64,000 bases of DNA from UA16 sp002292325 (GTDB lineage: Bacteria > Bacteroidota > Bacteroidia > Flavobacteriales_D > Sanyastnellaceae). The notes beneath the pieces are model-generated. The model was not told the DNA's origin, searched no databases, and was given only the letters and a program-made list of their open reading frames with translations. The position numbers and the translations under genes were made by a program. The stretch spans positions 80,386 through 144,385 of the forward strand of contig CALSRC010000005.1 of assembly GCA_943788645.1 (NCBI GenBank), in the 5' to 3' direction. Positions 16,511 through 25,624 of this stretch are shown here, in pieces (within the stretch, counting starts at the first letter, position 1; each line of letters opens with the position of its first letter).

Positions 16511-18781
16511 TTAATCGTTGTTGCGCTCTTCTCGTCGAGGACCTCGATCCCGGTCTCGGTCACCGCGTCCGCGTCCACGATCGCCGCGATCTCCACGAGG
16601 TCGCTCAGCACGCTCCACGTAACCTTCGGGCTTTGGCATCAAAACTTTGCGGCTCAACTTGATTTTGCCCGTCTTATCGTCGCGCCCAACCACTTTGAAT
16701 TTGACGACCTCGCCTTCTTTCAGAATGTCCTCTACTCGATCCACGCGGTTCCAGTCTAGTTCAGAAACGTGAAGCAAACCATCTTGGCCTGGAATCACTT
16801 CCACAAAAGCGCCGTATGGCATAATGCTCTTGACTTTTCCTTCGTATTCTTCACCAATTTCAACGGTTGGGGGGAATGCAATCGCTCGAACTTTAGCCAA
16901 TGCAGCATCGATGGCTGATTTATTCGCCGCGGCAATCTCAACGATGCCCTTTCCGTTCACATCTTCAATGCTAATGGTGGTTTCCGTTTCAGCTTGGATT
17001 TCTTGGATGATTTTTCCGCCAGGGCCAATGATTGGTCCGATCGCATCACCTGGTACTTCCAATGAAACAATGCGTGGTGCATGTTCCTTGTAGTCATTTC
17101 GAGGCTCTGACAGACTTCCGAGCATCTCGCGGCGGATGTGGTGCCGGCCTTCTCGTGCTTGCGCCAATGCTTCTCGAAGTTGCTGGAAACTCAGCCCCTT
17201 AATCTTAATGTCCATCTGGCAGGCGGTAATGCCATGCTCCGTTCCCGTCACCTTGAAATCCATGTCGCCCAGGTGATCTTCATCGCCCAAGATATCGGAA
17301 AGCACAACGTACTTGCCCGATTTTTGATCGGTAATCAGTCCCATAGCGATTCCGGATACTGGAGCCTTTATGGGGACACCACCATCCATTAACGCTAACG
17401 TTCCAGCACAAACAGTCGCCATCGATGATGAACCATTTGATTCAAGAATCTCGCTGACCAATCGAATGGTGTACGGGCAATCGGCAGTTTCAGGCAATAC
17501 AACCTTTAGCGCACGCAACGCAAGGTTTCCGTGTCCAACTTCACGACGGCTTGTTCCCCGCAATGGACGCTCCTCTCCTGTTGAAAATGGCGGAAAGTTG
17601 TAGTGCAATAAGAACTTTTCATTCTTGCGAACCAATGCGCTGTCAATGAGCTGTTCGTCGAGTTTCGTACCCAACGTAAGTGTAGTGAGTGACTGCGTCT
17701 CCCCTCGTGTGAAAATGGCACTTCCATGCGTACTCGGCAGGTAGTCCACTTCCGTCCAAATCGGACGAATGTCCGTTGACGAGCGACCATCCAATCGAAC
17801 TCCCTCATTCAACAGCAAATCACGGATGGCCTTCTTTTGCACCGCACCAATGTATTGGCGCAACATAAAACTTTTCTCAGAAGCCTCTTCCGGCGAAACA
17901 GTCGCCATAAATGCATCCTTCAATTCCTTGAACTTGGTCTTTCGCTCTTCTTTTGTGCTTCCTTTCTTGGCCGCTTCATACATGGAATCTGTCAAAGCAG
18001 CGTTCACGCGGTCTCGAAGATCTTCATCGTGATCCTCGTGCGAGTAGTCCCGTTGAACTCCGAAATGTCCGGTCATTTTGGCCAGTGCATTTTGCGCTTC
18101 GCATTGCTGCTGAATCGCTACGTGAGCAGCTTCGATGGCATCCACCATCTCGTCCTCGCTTACCTCGTTCATTTCGCCCTCAACCATTACAATGCTGTCC
18201 AGACTACCGGCTACCATAATGTCCATGTCAGCCCGTTCCAATTCAGATCGGAGGGGATTGATCACAAATGCGCCATCCACTCGTGCTACGCGCACTTCCG
18301 AAATAGGACCATCAAATGGTATATCACTGACGGAGAGGCAGGCAGAGGCTGCCAATCCAGCCAAACTATCCGGCAACACTTCTTCGTCCGCAGACATCAG
18401 TTGAATCATCACCTGTGTTCCCGCGTGATAATCACTTGGGAATGTCGGACGCAATGCTCGGTCTACCAATCGCATGACCAAAACTTCCGTATCTGATGGT
18501 CGTGCTTCTCGCTTGAAAAATCCACCAGGGAATCTTCCGGCAGCCGCATATTTCTCGCGGTAGTCCACCGTAAGAGGTAAAAAATCAACATCATCGCGCA
18601 CATCATGCGCTGAAACTGCTGTTGCCAGCAACATGGTTTTGCCGCATTTAACGACTACTGATCCGTGTGCTTGCTTTGCAAGCTTGCCGGTTTCAATGGT
18701 GATCTCGCGCCCGTTGCCGAGATCAATGGTTTGGTTGTGTACCGTATAATTCATCTTTCCTGTAAAATCATCTTGAGGCAT
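16511..18781 (-). CDS. pnp: Polyribonucleotide nucleotidyltransferase (PNPase)
   Basis: This phosphorolytic 3'-5' exoribonuclease has two RNase PH domains (GKLAKQAHGSVVVKCGKTML; then FSTGEERPLRGTSRREVGHG with phosphate-site residues), a KH domain (GPIIGPGGKIIQEIQAET) and an S1 domain (YEGKVKSIMPYGAFVEVIPG). The C-terminus is an Arg/Gly/Asp-rich tail (RGDRGDRGRGRGDRDRDR), likely RNA-binding. The start is set at the ATG at 18781 because the longer frame to 18823 lies inside a terminator; 18754 (MNYTVHNQ) is an alternative. A small CACCC-GGGGTG hairpin sits just before 18781. It lies downstream of rpsO, the common bacterial arrangement. Confidence 0.95.
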   Translation of the reverse strand: MPQDDFTGKMNYTVHNQTIDLGNGREITIETGKLAKQAHGSVVVKCGKTMLLATAVSAHDVRDDVDFLPLTVDYREKYAAAGRFPGGFFKREARPSDTEVLVMRLVDRALRPTFPSDYHAGTQVMIQLMSADEEVLPDSLAGLAASACLSVSDIPFDGPISEVRVARVDGAFVINPLRSELERADMDIMVAGSLDSIVMVEGEMNEVSEDEMVDAIEAAHVAIQQQCEAQNALAKMTGHFGVQRDYSHEDHDEDLRDRVNAALTDSMYEAAKKGSTKEERKTKFKELKDAFMATVSPEEASEKSFMLRQYIGAVQKKAIRDLLLNEGVRLDGRSSTDIRPIWTEVDYLPSTHGSAIFTRGETQSLTTLTLGTKLDEQLIDSALVRKNEKFLLHYNFPPFSTGEERPLRGTSRREVGHGNLALRALKVVLPETADCPYTIRLVSEILESNGSSSMATVCAGTLALMDGGVPIKAPVSGIAMGLITDQKSGKYVVLSDILGDEDHLGDMDFKVTGTEHGITACQMDIKIKGLSFQQLREALAQAREGRHHIRREMLGSLSEPRNDYKEHAPRIVSLEVPGDAIGPIIGPGGKIIQEIQAETETTISIEDVNGKGIVEIAAANKSAIDAALAKVRAIAFPPTVEIGEEYEGKVKSIMPYGAFVEVIPGQDGLLHVSELDWNRVDRVEDILKEGEVVKFKVVGRDDKTGKIKLSRKVLMPKPEGYVERAERPRGDRGDRGRGRGDRDRDRGPRREERNND

Positions 18782-18803
18782 CTCACCCCATTGGGTGAAG
18801 ACG

Positions 18804-18851
18804 CAAAAAAACGAAGAAGGCAATGGTGATGTACCAATTGCCTCCTTCGTT
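18804..18851 (-). terminator. Intrinsic terminator between rpsO and pnp
   Basis: A 15-bp stem (arms 18837-18851 and 18810-18824, one wobble pair) with a 12-base loop is followed by a run of seven T on the minus strand. It begins 14 bases after the rpsO stop. It must stop most rpsO transcripts, so pnp is expressed by read-through or from its own promoter in or beyond the hairpin. Confidence 0.88.
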
Positions 18852-18864
18852 TATAAAATCTTCG

Positions 18865-19134
18865 TTAGCGACGCAAACCGAGTTTCGAAACGATTTCGCG
18901 GTAGCGTGCAATATCTTTCACCTTGAGGTAATCCAATAGCTTCCGACGCTTACCTACAAGCTTAATCAATGCCCGTTGCGTGTGAAAGTCTTTCCGGTTT
19001 TGCTTCAAATGCTCCGTTAGGTGGGCAATTCGAAACGAGAACATGGCAATTTGTGCCTCTGCGCTTCCCGTGTCTTTTTCGTTCGTGCCAAAGGTGGCAA
19101 AGAACTCTTTCTTTTTGGTTGAATCTAAATACAT
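18865..19134 (-). CDS. rpsO: 30S ribosomal protein S15
   Basis: The 89-residue protein has the standard S15 length. LDSTKKKEFFATFGTNEKDT is followed by GSAEAQIAMFSFRIAHLTEHL and KDFHTQRALIKLVGKRRKLL, the helices that bind 16S rRNA in the central domain, and it ends RYREIVSKLGLRR. It is followed by a strong terminator and then pnp. An 86-base upstream gap separates it from accD and probably holds its promoter. Confidence 0.96.
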   Translation of the reverse strand: MYLDSTKKKEFFATFGTNEKDTGSAEAQIAMFSFRIAHLTEHLKQNRKDFHTQRALIKLVGKRRKLLDYLKVKDIARYREIVSKLGLRR

Positions 19135-19220
19135 GTCGAAATCAAATGGATGTTCGTGATGCTAAAATTGAGGCGCGAAGGTACAACCCATTGGCGCGCA
19201 ATCCAATGCCATCTTCCGAT

Positions 19221-20081
19221 TTATTGGACCTTGACGAAATCCCCCATAGCTCGCAGGCTAAAGGCCAATTTCTCCTTGAGTTTCTTTCGTTCAACAATTG
19301 CATCTAAAAACCCGTGTTCCAACAGAAATTCAGACCGTTGGAATCCTTCAGGCAAATCTTTACCAATCGTCTCTTTAACCACCCGAGGTCCAGCGAATCC
19401 GATGAGCGCATTGGGTTCTGCAATATTCATGTCACCTAACATTGCAAAAGATGCCGTCACCCCGCCAGTCGTGGGGTCCGTTAAGACGGAGATGTAAGGC
19501 AAACCAGCTTTAGAAAGCATCGAAAGCCGCGCACTCGTTTTTGCCATTTGCATCAGGCTCAACCCAGCCTCCATCATTCTCGCTCCGCCTGATTTACTGA
19601 TGCAAATAAACGGGCACCCTTTTTTCAATGCATGATCGATTCCCCTTGCAATCTTTTCTCCTACCACACTTCCCATCGAACCACCGATGAATTGAAAGTC
19701 CATGCAACTGATGACAACTGGCATTCCATTGAGTTCTCCAGATGCCGTCCGAAGCGCATCGTTCAGCCCCGTCTTCTTTTTTGCAGCTTCCAATCGGTCT
19801 TTGTACGCCTTGGTGTCTTCGAATTCGAGCGGATCTGAACTGGTGATTTTCGGAGCAATCTCACGGAATTTACCCTCATCAAATAAGATGCTGAAATACC
19901 CCTCACTTCCAATTCTGTCATGATGCCCACAATAGTTGCATACACTCATTCGCTCAACATGCTGTTGCGACGTTACCACTGTCTTGCAGCTTGGGCACTG
20001 GTACCAGGCACCTTCTGGAATTTCCTTCTTCTCCGCGCTCTTCGTCGTAATCCCGTCTTGAATTCGTTTAAACCAACCCAT
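19221..20081 (-). CDS. accD: Acetyl-CoA carboxylase carboxyltransferase subunit beta
   Basis: The 286-residue protein begins with a four-Cys zinc ribbon (CPSC near residues 28-31 and CNYC near 48-51) and continues with the crotonase-like carboxyltransferase fold. Visible motifs include GGSMGSVVGEKIARGID, the oxyanion-type SKSGGARMMEAGLSLMQMAK and the VLTDPTTGGVTASFAMLGD loop, with GFAGPRVVKETIG further on. With AccA it transfers carboxyl from biotin-AccB to acetyl-CoA to make malonyl-CoA, the first step of fatty acid synthesis. The length is normal. It lies upstream of rpsO on the same strand. Confidence 0.95.
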   Translation of the reverse strand: MGWFKRIQDGITTKSAEKKEIPEGAWYQCPSCKTVVTSQQHVERMSVCNYCGHHDRIGSEGYFSILFDEGKFREIAPKITSSDPLEFEDTKAYKDRLEAAKKKTGLNDALRTASGELNGMPVVISCMDFQFIGGSMGSVVGEKIARGIDHALKKGCPFICISKSGGARMMEAGLSLMQMAKTSARLSMLSKAGLPYISVLTDPTTGGVTASFAMLGDMNIAEPNALIGFAGPRVVKETIGKDLPEGFQRSEFLLEHGFLDAIVERKKLKEKLAFSLRAMGDFVKVQ

Positions 20082-20126
20082 TTCTTTTCATTTTACACGT
20101 CAAAGGTAGCGAACCCCATTGTTATC

Positions 20127-22397
20127 TCAGAATGAATGTCCGATGCCCAAATGAACCTGACCTTTGGGAGCTTTAAGATCGATCCAGCGCTCGGATGAAG
20201 GTCTGGATGGATCGTGCACACGGAAGGCCCCATCGAGGCGCAGCAAGAAAAAGTCAAAGTCCAATCGAACTCCTAAACCTGTCCCAAGAGCGACTGATTT
20301 CCAATTGAGAGCCTGCAATTCAGAGGAATGAGAACCATCCAATATCCAGACGTTTCCCGCGTCGGTGAAACACGCCAACTCGAAGGCGTCTGTTAAGTGC
20401 CGACGGTATTCAGTCGAAAATTCAATTTGCAAATCTCCAACCCCATTGACGATTCCCCCTCCGGAAATATCTTCCGAAGCAAATCCCGGTCCCAAATCAC
20501 GAATGGACCACCCGCGAATTCCATTGGTTCCACCGGCGTAAAATGCTCGGTCAAAGGGCATCGCATCCATGTTCTCCCCTGTTTTTGCAACGCCTAATTT
20601 CAACCGATAATGCAACCCCACTTGTGCAGGTTGCCCCACGCGAACTTGGCCTGACCAATCAGTCTCCAGTCGGATGTAATGAGCTAAAGGGATGCCCGCT
20701 AATGTCCAAGGCCCTTGGCTTTCTGCCTCCGTGTCAACGGCCGAATTCAAGAGACTTAGCCCCAATCCAGTCCATTCAAAATCGACCCGGTAACGCCCGC
20801 TCAGATGCCGCTTTGGAAGGCTCCAGTCGGACTCCCAGTGCATCCGCGAAAGCAATGAAGTGTAGTCGGCAAATCGGGCATCCAAAAATGGATTGTTCTG
20901 ATCTATCAACCAGTCCTCAAATTCTGGCTTGGATTGAATATCCGAATATCGGAGCTCGAAGGGCACAATCTCCAACAAGCTATTCTTCGAAGGATTTTCG
21001 ACAAAGTTGAAACCATATCTCAGTCCAAATGCTTCGCGAATGTACTCTGGCCTTATTTCCCGAACCCAATTCGCGGCAACGGTAGATCTGGCTTGATTGG
21101 ATGGCCTGAGTCGTTCCAAATCCAAAGGGGGAATCCCTACTGTAGAATAATCGAGGTCAACGGACCATGTGCCACTGTTCGGCACCAACGATTCACTTGA
21201 ATAGCTAAAAGGTCGGGTCGAGATCAGTCCACCAGAAACTTTTGCTCCCCATGTGTTCCCTTTACCCGAAAAATTATGATCTCTCCAAGCAAAACTCACT
21301 ACCGGACCATAACGCGCATCACTGCGAATCATTTCCATTGCAGTGACCAAGCCAAAACGCTTTCGGAGGTGAATGTTTATTTCTACATCGTAAACGGCTC
21401 CTGAAGCAGGAGTCGAGCGCAAGGAGCCGGGAATTTCCAAACGGCGCACACTGGGCAACCTGGAGATACGCTGATAAGTTGATTGCAAATCGGTCTCATT
21501 GAAAACACCTCCTGACTCCAAGGAAACAAGGAACGACACCGTCGTTGAATCCAATCCGCCTGAATGGGATTCCCCTGCCGTGCCATCCGTCCAATTGATG
21601 GATCCGAAACGTGCTTTCTCATGCGGGCGCGGTGAGCCCGATTCATCCCAATCCTGCGGCAAAATCTCCGCATTAATTCGTGTCCGATGACCGCTCCGGT
21701 CGAAGGAGGTATCCGCAACAAAATAAATGTGTGACTCTTGAATGGAAGGATATCCAACATTGCGCAAGCCCTTAGCAATGTCTTCCCGAAATGCCTCCAA
21801 CACTTGTACGTCAAGCCTACTTCCGATCGGTAATTTCGCCTCAAATATGGCAGCATTTCCCTCCACACCAGATCCCTCGATGCTCCAGTTCCATTCACCA
21901 ATGGTCCAAGAATGACCCAATTCCAATTGCAAAGTGACTGAGGCCCTGCTCGGATCAAGGCTATCTACAATGGATACGCAGGTGGCATTGAGGTAACCTT
22001 TTCTTCTTGCTAAACTTTGAACATTCATTCGAGAGCGCTCTGTTAATAGCGCATCGTACACAACTGGAGGTTCCCCCATTCGTTCCGCCAACCACCAACG
22101 AATACCGCCCGGCTCCTTTCCTCTTTCAGCATGCCGCCGCTTGGATTCTTCCAGAGCAGTGGTAGAGACCATCAAATTAAACCACATCGGGATTCGCAAA
22201 CCAACAACAGAACTGTTCGAACGTTGACGCAACACATCTTCGTAATCTGCTAAATCATCCGGTATGCCGTCAAGCACCTCCAATTGGACCTTGTTCAACA
22301 AACGCTCCTCCGGTCCCAATCTCTTGGTGACGGAGCAAGAACTCAACACAACCAATGCGCTTAATCCATAGATTTGCCACCAATTCCTTAACACCAT
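20127..22397 (-). CDS. BamA/TamA-family outer-membrane protein, lipoprotein form
   Basis: The 756-residue protein starts at the ATG at 22397, directly before a hydrophobic stretch and lipobox (GLSALVVLSSC) with SVTKRLGPEERLLNKVQLEV after it, the usual opening of the Bacteroidota BamA-like lipoprotein family. POTRA-like beta-alpha modules fill about residues 40-340. The C-terminal half is a 16-strand-type barrel with the family loop AFYAGGTNGIRGWSIRDLGP, a strand ALGTGLGVRLDFDFFLLRLD, and a terminal aromatic (HSF). It probably helps insert or export envelope proteins. Its start codon overlaps that of the divergent TrmH gene on CATG; earlier in-frame ATGs (22421, 22511) would lie deeper inside that gene. 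Confidence 0.85.
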   Translation of the reverse strand: MVLRNWWQIYGLSALVVLSSCSVTKRLGPEERLLNKVQLEVLDGIPDDLADYEDVLRQRSNSSVVGLRIPMWFNLMVSTTALEESKRRHAERGKEPGGIRWWLAERMGEPPVVYDALLTERSRMNVQSLARRKGYLNATCVSIVDSLDPSRASVTLQLELGHSWTIGEWNWSIEGSGVEGNAAIFEAKLPIGSRLDVQVLEAFREDIAKGLRNVGYPSIQESHIYFVADTSFDRSGHRTRINAEILPQDWDESGSPRPHEKARFGSINWTDGTAGESHSGGLDSTTVSFLVSLESGGVFNETDLQSTYQRISRLPSVRRLEIPGSLRSTPASGAVYDVEINIHLRKRFGLVTAMEMIRSDARYGPVVSFAWRDHNFSGKGNTWGAKVSGGLISTRPFSYSSESLVPNSGTWSVDLDYSTVGIPPLDLERLRPSNQARSTVAANWVREIRPEYIREAFGLRYGFNFVENPSKNSLLEIVPFELRYSDIQSKPEFEDWLIDQNNPFLDARFADYTSLLSRMHWESDWSLPKRHLSGRYRVDFEWTGLGLSLLNSAVDTEAESQGPWTLAGIPLAHYIRLETDWSGQVRVGQPAQVGLHYRLKLGVAKTGENMDAMPFDRAFYAGGTNGIRGWSIRDLGPGFASEDISGGGIVNGVGDLQIEFSTEYRRHLTDAFELACFTDAGNVWILDGSHSSELQALNWKSVALGTGLGVRLDFDFFLLRLDGAFRVHDPSRPSSERWIDLKAPKGQVHLGIGHSF

Positions 22398-23139
22398 GAC
22401 CCGCCAAGAAATCCTCTCCATTCGTGCCTTACGCAATCGCGCAGAGCGCCGTGAGGCAGGGTTGTTTGTCGTAGAAGGTGAAAAAGGAATCATCGAACTG
22501 TCCAAAAGCACATTAACTGTTCAACGAATTTACTGTGTAGCGGCATTGGTTGAATTAATTCCAGATAAACTTCGCGGGGAATCAGAGCAAATTTCCAGCA
22601 AAGAAATGGAACGGATTTCTCAAATGACGTCGCCGCCTGGCATTTTAGCTGTCGTGCACATTCCTCGGTACTCGGTGCAGGATGTTTTGGATAAAATCGA
22701 ATCAGCACCTACGCCGATTGGCCTCGTCGCTTCTCGAATAGCTGACCCAGGAAATCTCGGAACACTGATTCGCAGTGTCGACTGGTTTGGTATGGGAGGT
22801 GCATTGGTGAGCTCCGATGCAACCGATCCTTGGTCAAGCAAATGTGTTCAAGCCACGATGGGCTCGATTTTCCGCGTGCCCATTGCTGTTTTTGACGGTA
22901 ACATATCATCCGAGCTACAACACTTTCACCTCGAAATGGAAGGCACTCCTTACACGGAGGTATCTTGGAAGAAAGGCCTCTTATGGGTGGGTTCAGAATC
23001 ACATGGTTTCCGGGAGACCTCCTTGTCAGAGCATTCCATTCCGGTCCACATACCTGCAAAAGGGCAAGCCGAGTCATTGAATGCGGGAGTGGCGGGCTCC
23101 ATCGTATGCGCCGAGATTGCCCGTTCTTGGAAACAATAA
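22396..23139 (+). CDS. TrmH/SpoU-family RNA 2'-O-methyltransferase
   Basis: The 247-residue SPOUT enzyme methylates ribose in tRNA or rRNA. The N-terminal substrate-binding part has the typical IRALRNRAERREAGLFVVEG. The knotted SAM-binding part shows motif 1 RIADPGNLGTLIRSVDWFG, motif 2 LLWVGSESHGF (normally GxExxG) and motif 3 IPAKGQAESLNAGVAGSIV. The start at 22396 is standard for the family. The start codon shares CATG with the opposite-strand BamA-like gene, so each promoter must lie within the other gene. The exact modified nucleotide is unknown. Confidence 0.88.
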   Translation: MTRQEILSIRALRNRAERREAGLFVVEGEKGIIELSKSTLTVQRIYCVAALVELIPDKLRGESEQISSKEMERISQMTSPPGILAVVHIPRYSVQDVLDKIESAPTPIGLVASRIADPGNLGTLIRSVDWFGMGGALVSSDATDPWSSKCVQATMGSIFRVPIAVFDGNISSELQHFHLEMEGTPYTEVSWKKGLLWVGSESHGFRETSLSEHSIPVHIPAKGQAESLNAGVAGSIVCAEIARSWKQ

Positions 23140-23149
23140 CCGCGAATTA

Positions 23150-24319
23150 TTAGAGAAGGACTGCAGCACGTTCCGCTAGGACGCGATTCAATAGTGGAGT
23201 CATCGTGATTTCGCACCACTTCTTTTCGATGTCTGCCTGGCTGACTTCTGAATCCACAATCATTTCACCAATCAACGCCAATCGCTCGCGGCATTTATTT
23301 TGTGTCTCCGTTCCAACGCTGTCAGGCTCCCAACCTTCTGGCCAAGTGATGTTTGATGCACCGTCCGAAATTTCCAACCAGCGTTGAGCTGCCCAATGCT
23401 GTGCAGGCCAGTTTTTCATCGACCTATGGATCCGGTCATCCACGCGATCGGCCAAATGGACCGCTGGCCTGATTCCTTCAGGCGGATCTTCCCAATAAAT
23501 GGGTTCGCAGAATTCAACGTGGATTCCGCCTTTCCACCCAAATAGTCCCTGTTTCATACTGCGCTCATCCTCACCTCGTTCTTTGACGTATTCCCCCTCA
23601 TTCCGCTCGCGCATCAGCAATTCACGAACCTTCATTCCATCGCAAGGATCCCATTCATAACTCAAGCTAACCGGTTGCAATTGCAGCCTGTTCCACGAAT
23701 CACCCTCCTCTCCATTCAGCAGCATGCGCATCAAAGCTGGAGAGGTGCGGTCATTCCCATCTTTGGCCCTGCCTTCACGGTGAGCAAGCCAAACAGACGC
23801 ATGCTCATTGACAATCACTTCTCGCACATAAGCAGCTACTTCAGCACTGCTCAAGAATTGTTCTCGCAATGAACCTCCGCGCTGAACGATAAAACTCTTA
23901 TTCAATCGAACCAATTTTTCAACCCACTCCGTTCGCAAGAGATTGCTTCCTATTCCAATTTGCGTCGTAGGGACACCCTGCGAAAGCAGCGCTCGGTTGA
24001 TGAGTGAGGGATCTAAAACAATGTCACGGTGATTCGATATGAAGAGTGCTCCTTCACCTTGGAAATTATCAGCGAAGGAAAGCGTGACATCCGTCGCCGT
24101 GCGATCAAGAACCAAATCAATGAAAACCTTCGATAATTCGCCTTGAAAGCGATCGACACTATTGATCGATTTCATCTTGCCGATGAGCTCCTTCGATGCT
24201 TCCTCACCTAAAAAAGGAGAAAGTTGGGCGTTCCAGTCCATAGCCTCTAATAAAAAGTCAATGGCACCAGGGACTTCGTCCTCTCGGTAAGGCCTCATAT
24301 GAGCAAATGAGTCATTCAT
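23150..24319 (-). CDS. 1-acyl-sn-glycerol-3-phosphate acyltransferase-like (PlsC/PlsB fold)
   Basis: The 389-residue protein starts at MNDSFAHMRPYREDEVPGAI; the longer frame to 24388 runs into the divergent helicase gene. The acyltransferase core shows ISNHRDIVLDPSLIN (the catalytic His then Asp; the spacing HRDIVLD is one residue longer than the classical HX4D), SFIVQRGGSLRE (motif II-type) and SVWLAHREGRAKDGNDRT (the EG-type motif III with HREGRAKDG). No clear membrane segment is seen. It probably acylates a lysophospholipid or a related amphiphile; the substrate is an inference. It is divergent from the helicase with about 36 bases between starts. Confidence 0.78.
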   Translation of the reverse strand: MNDSFAHMRPYREDEVPGAIDFLLEAMDWNAQLSPFLGEEASKELIGKMKSINSVDRFQGELSKVFIDLVLDRTATDVTLSFADNFQGEGALFISNHRDIVLDPSLINRALLSQGVPTTQIGIGSNLLRTEWVEKLVRLNKSFIVQRGGSLREQFLSSAEVAAYVREVIVNEHASVWLAHREGRAKDGNDRTSPALMRMLLNGEEGDSWNRLQLQPVSLSYEWDPCDGMKVRELLMRERNEGEYVKERGEDERSMKQGLFGWKGGIHVEFCEPIYWEDPPEGIRPAVHLADRVDDRIHRSMKNWPAQHWAAQRWLEISDGASNITWPEGWEPDSVGTETQNKCRERLALIGEMIVDSEVSQADIEKKWCEITMTPLLNRVLAERAAVLL

Positions 24320-24355
24320 GTATTCTGCGCAATTTAGGTAACCTAAATTTGTCTC

Positions 24356-25624
24356 ATGGATTTCTCTGAACTTAAGCTTACCCGTCAATTCTTAAATGCC
24401 ATCGCCGATGCGGGATATGAGGAACCCACTCCTATACAAAAAAAGGCCATCCCACCTCTCCGATCGGGCCAAGACGTCATAGGTATCGCACAAACAGGGA
24501 CAGGCAAAACAGCCGCTTTTCTGTTGCCCATCTTACAACAACTTAAGTATGCACAGGGCGAATCACCTCGCGCACTGGTATTGGCTCCAACGAAAGAATT
24601 AGCGGTACAAATCCATGCAGAGGCCGAAAAATTCGCACATTACACCGACTTGCGGATTGTCGCATTTTACGGAGGCGTCGGACCCAAAAAACAAATCGAA
24701 GCCATTGCAAACGGCGTAGACCTCATAGTGGCGACTCCGGGCCGATTTTTGGAGATTTATTCCCACGGTCATGTACAGACCAAAAAGCTGAAGCACATCG
24801 TATTGGATGAGGCCGATCGCATGATGGATATGGGATTTATGCCTCAGATAAGACAAATACAAGAGGTCATTCCTTCCAAGCGACAAAACATTCTTTTTTC
24901 AGCGACCTTTCCTGCGCGTGTTGAGCGACTGGCCGATGAGTTTTTACTCTGGCCTACGCGGATCGAAGTAACTCCGCAATCAACTCCGGTGGCAACCGTC
25001 GAACAGTTCAAGCTGGCGTTGCCCAACTTGCGGACAAAAATCGCTTTCGTTGAATGGTTTGTGCGCGAGCGACTCGGCGAAGAACGGCTGCTTGTTTTTG
25101 CACGGAAAAAGGAGGATGCTGAAAACTTGAGCCGATTTCTTCAGCGAACGTTCGATATGGGCGTGCGAGCAATCCATAGCAACAAAGGTCAAAACTCCCG
25201 CATCAATGCCATGCAGGAATTTAGAACCGGAACGGTTCAAATTTTGATTGCCACAGATGTGGCCAGCCGGGGAATCGATGTCCCTGAAACCTCAATGGTC
25301 ATCAATGCTTCTGCACCACGTGACCCGCATGATTACATCCACCGCATTGGACGAACTGGACGGGCCTTTCGCAATGGCACCGCACTCACTTTGTACGATT
25401 CCGCTGAACGGTTCGCGATGGAACGGATTGAAGAGCTCATCCAGCATCCAGTTCTCGCTTTTCCCAACCCTCCCGAATTAGAAGAATTCGAAACTCCAAA
25501 GCCAGAAAAGAAATCACAAGCGATGGAAATCGACAGAGAGTTACGCAAACGTGACCCTGATTACCAAGGAGCCTTTCATGAGAAGAAAAAAAAGAAATCC
25601 GGAGGGCGGTCACGTCGTAAGTAA
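24356..25624 (+). CDS. rhlE: DEAD-box RNA helicase (RhlE type)
   Basis: The 422-residue ATP-dependent RNA helicase has the Q motif (FLNAIADAGYEEPTPIQKKA), motif I AQTGTGKT, Ia APTKELAVQ, GG, TPGR, motif II LDEADRMMDMGF, motif III FSATFP, motif IV LLVFARKKEDAE, V ATDVASRGID and VI HRIGRTGRAFRNG. The C-terminal tail is Lys/Arg-rich (EKKKKKSGGRSRRK), the usual RNA-binding extension of RhlE proteins. It acts in the cytoplasm in ribosome assembly or mRNA turnover. The 3' end overlaps the reconstructed end of the frameshifted zinc-ribbon gene on the opposite strand. Confidence 0.93.
   Translation: MDFSELKLTRQFLNAIADAGYEEPTPIQKKAIPPLRSGQDVIGIAQTGTGKTAAFLLPILQQLKYAQGESPRALVLAPTKELAVQIHAEAEKFAHYTDLRIVAFYGGVGPKKQIEAIANGVDLIVATPGRFLEIYSHGHVQTKKLKHIVLDEADRMMDMGFMPQIRQIQEVIPSKRQNILFSATFPARVERLADEFLLWPTRIEVTPQSTPVATVEQFKLALPNLRTKIAFVEWFVRERLGEERLLVFARKKEDAENLSRFLQRTFDMGVRAIHSNKGQNSRINAMQEFRTGTVQILIATDVASRGIDVPETSMVINASAPRDPHDYIHRIGRTGRAFRNGTALTLYDSAERFAMERIEELIQHPVLAFPNPPELEEFETPKPEKKSQAMEIDRELRKRDPDYQGAFHEKKKKKSGGRSRRK

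Noticed and set aside
17837..18496. Plus-strand 219-aa ORF inside pnp
   Set aside because: Shadow of a highly conserved essential gene on the other strand.
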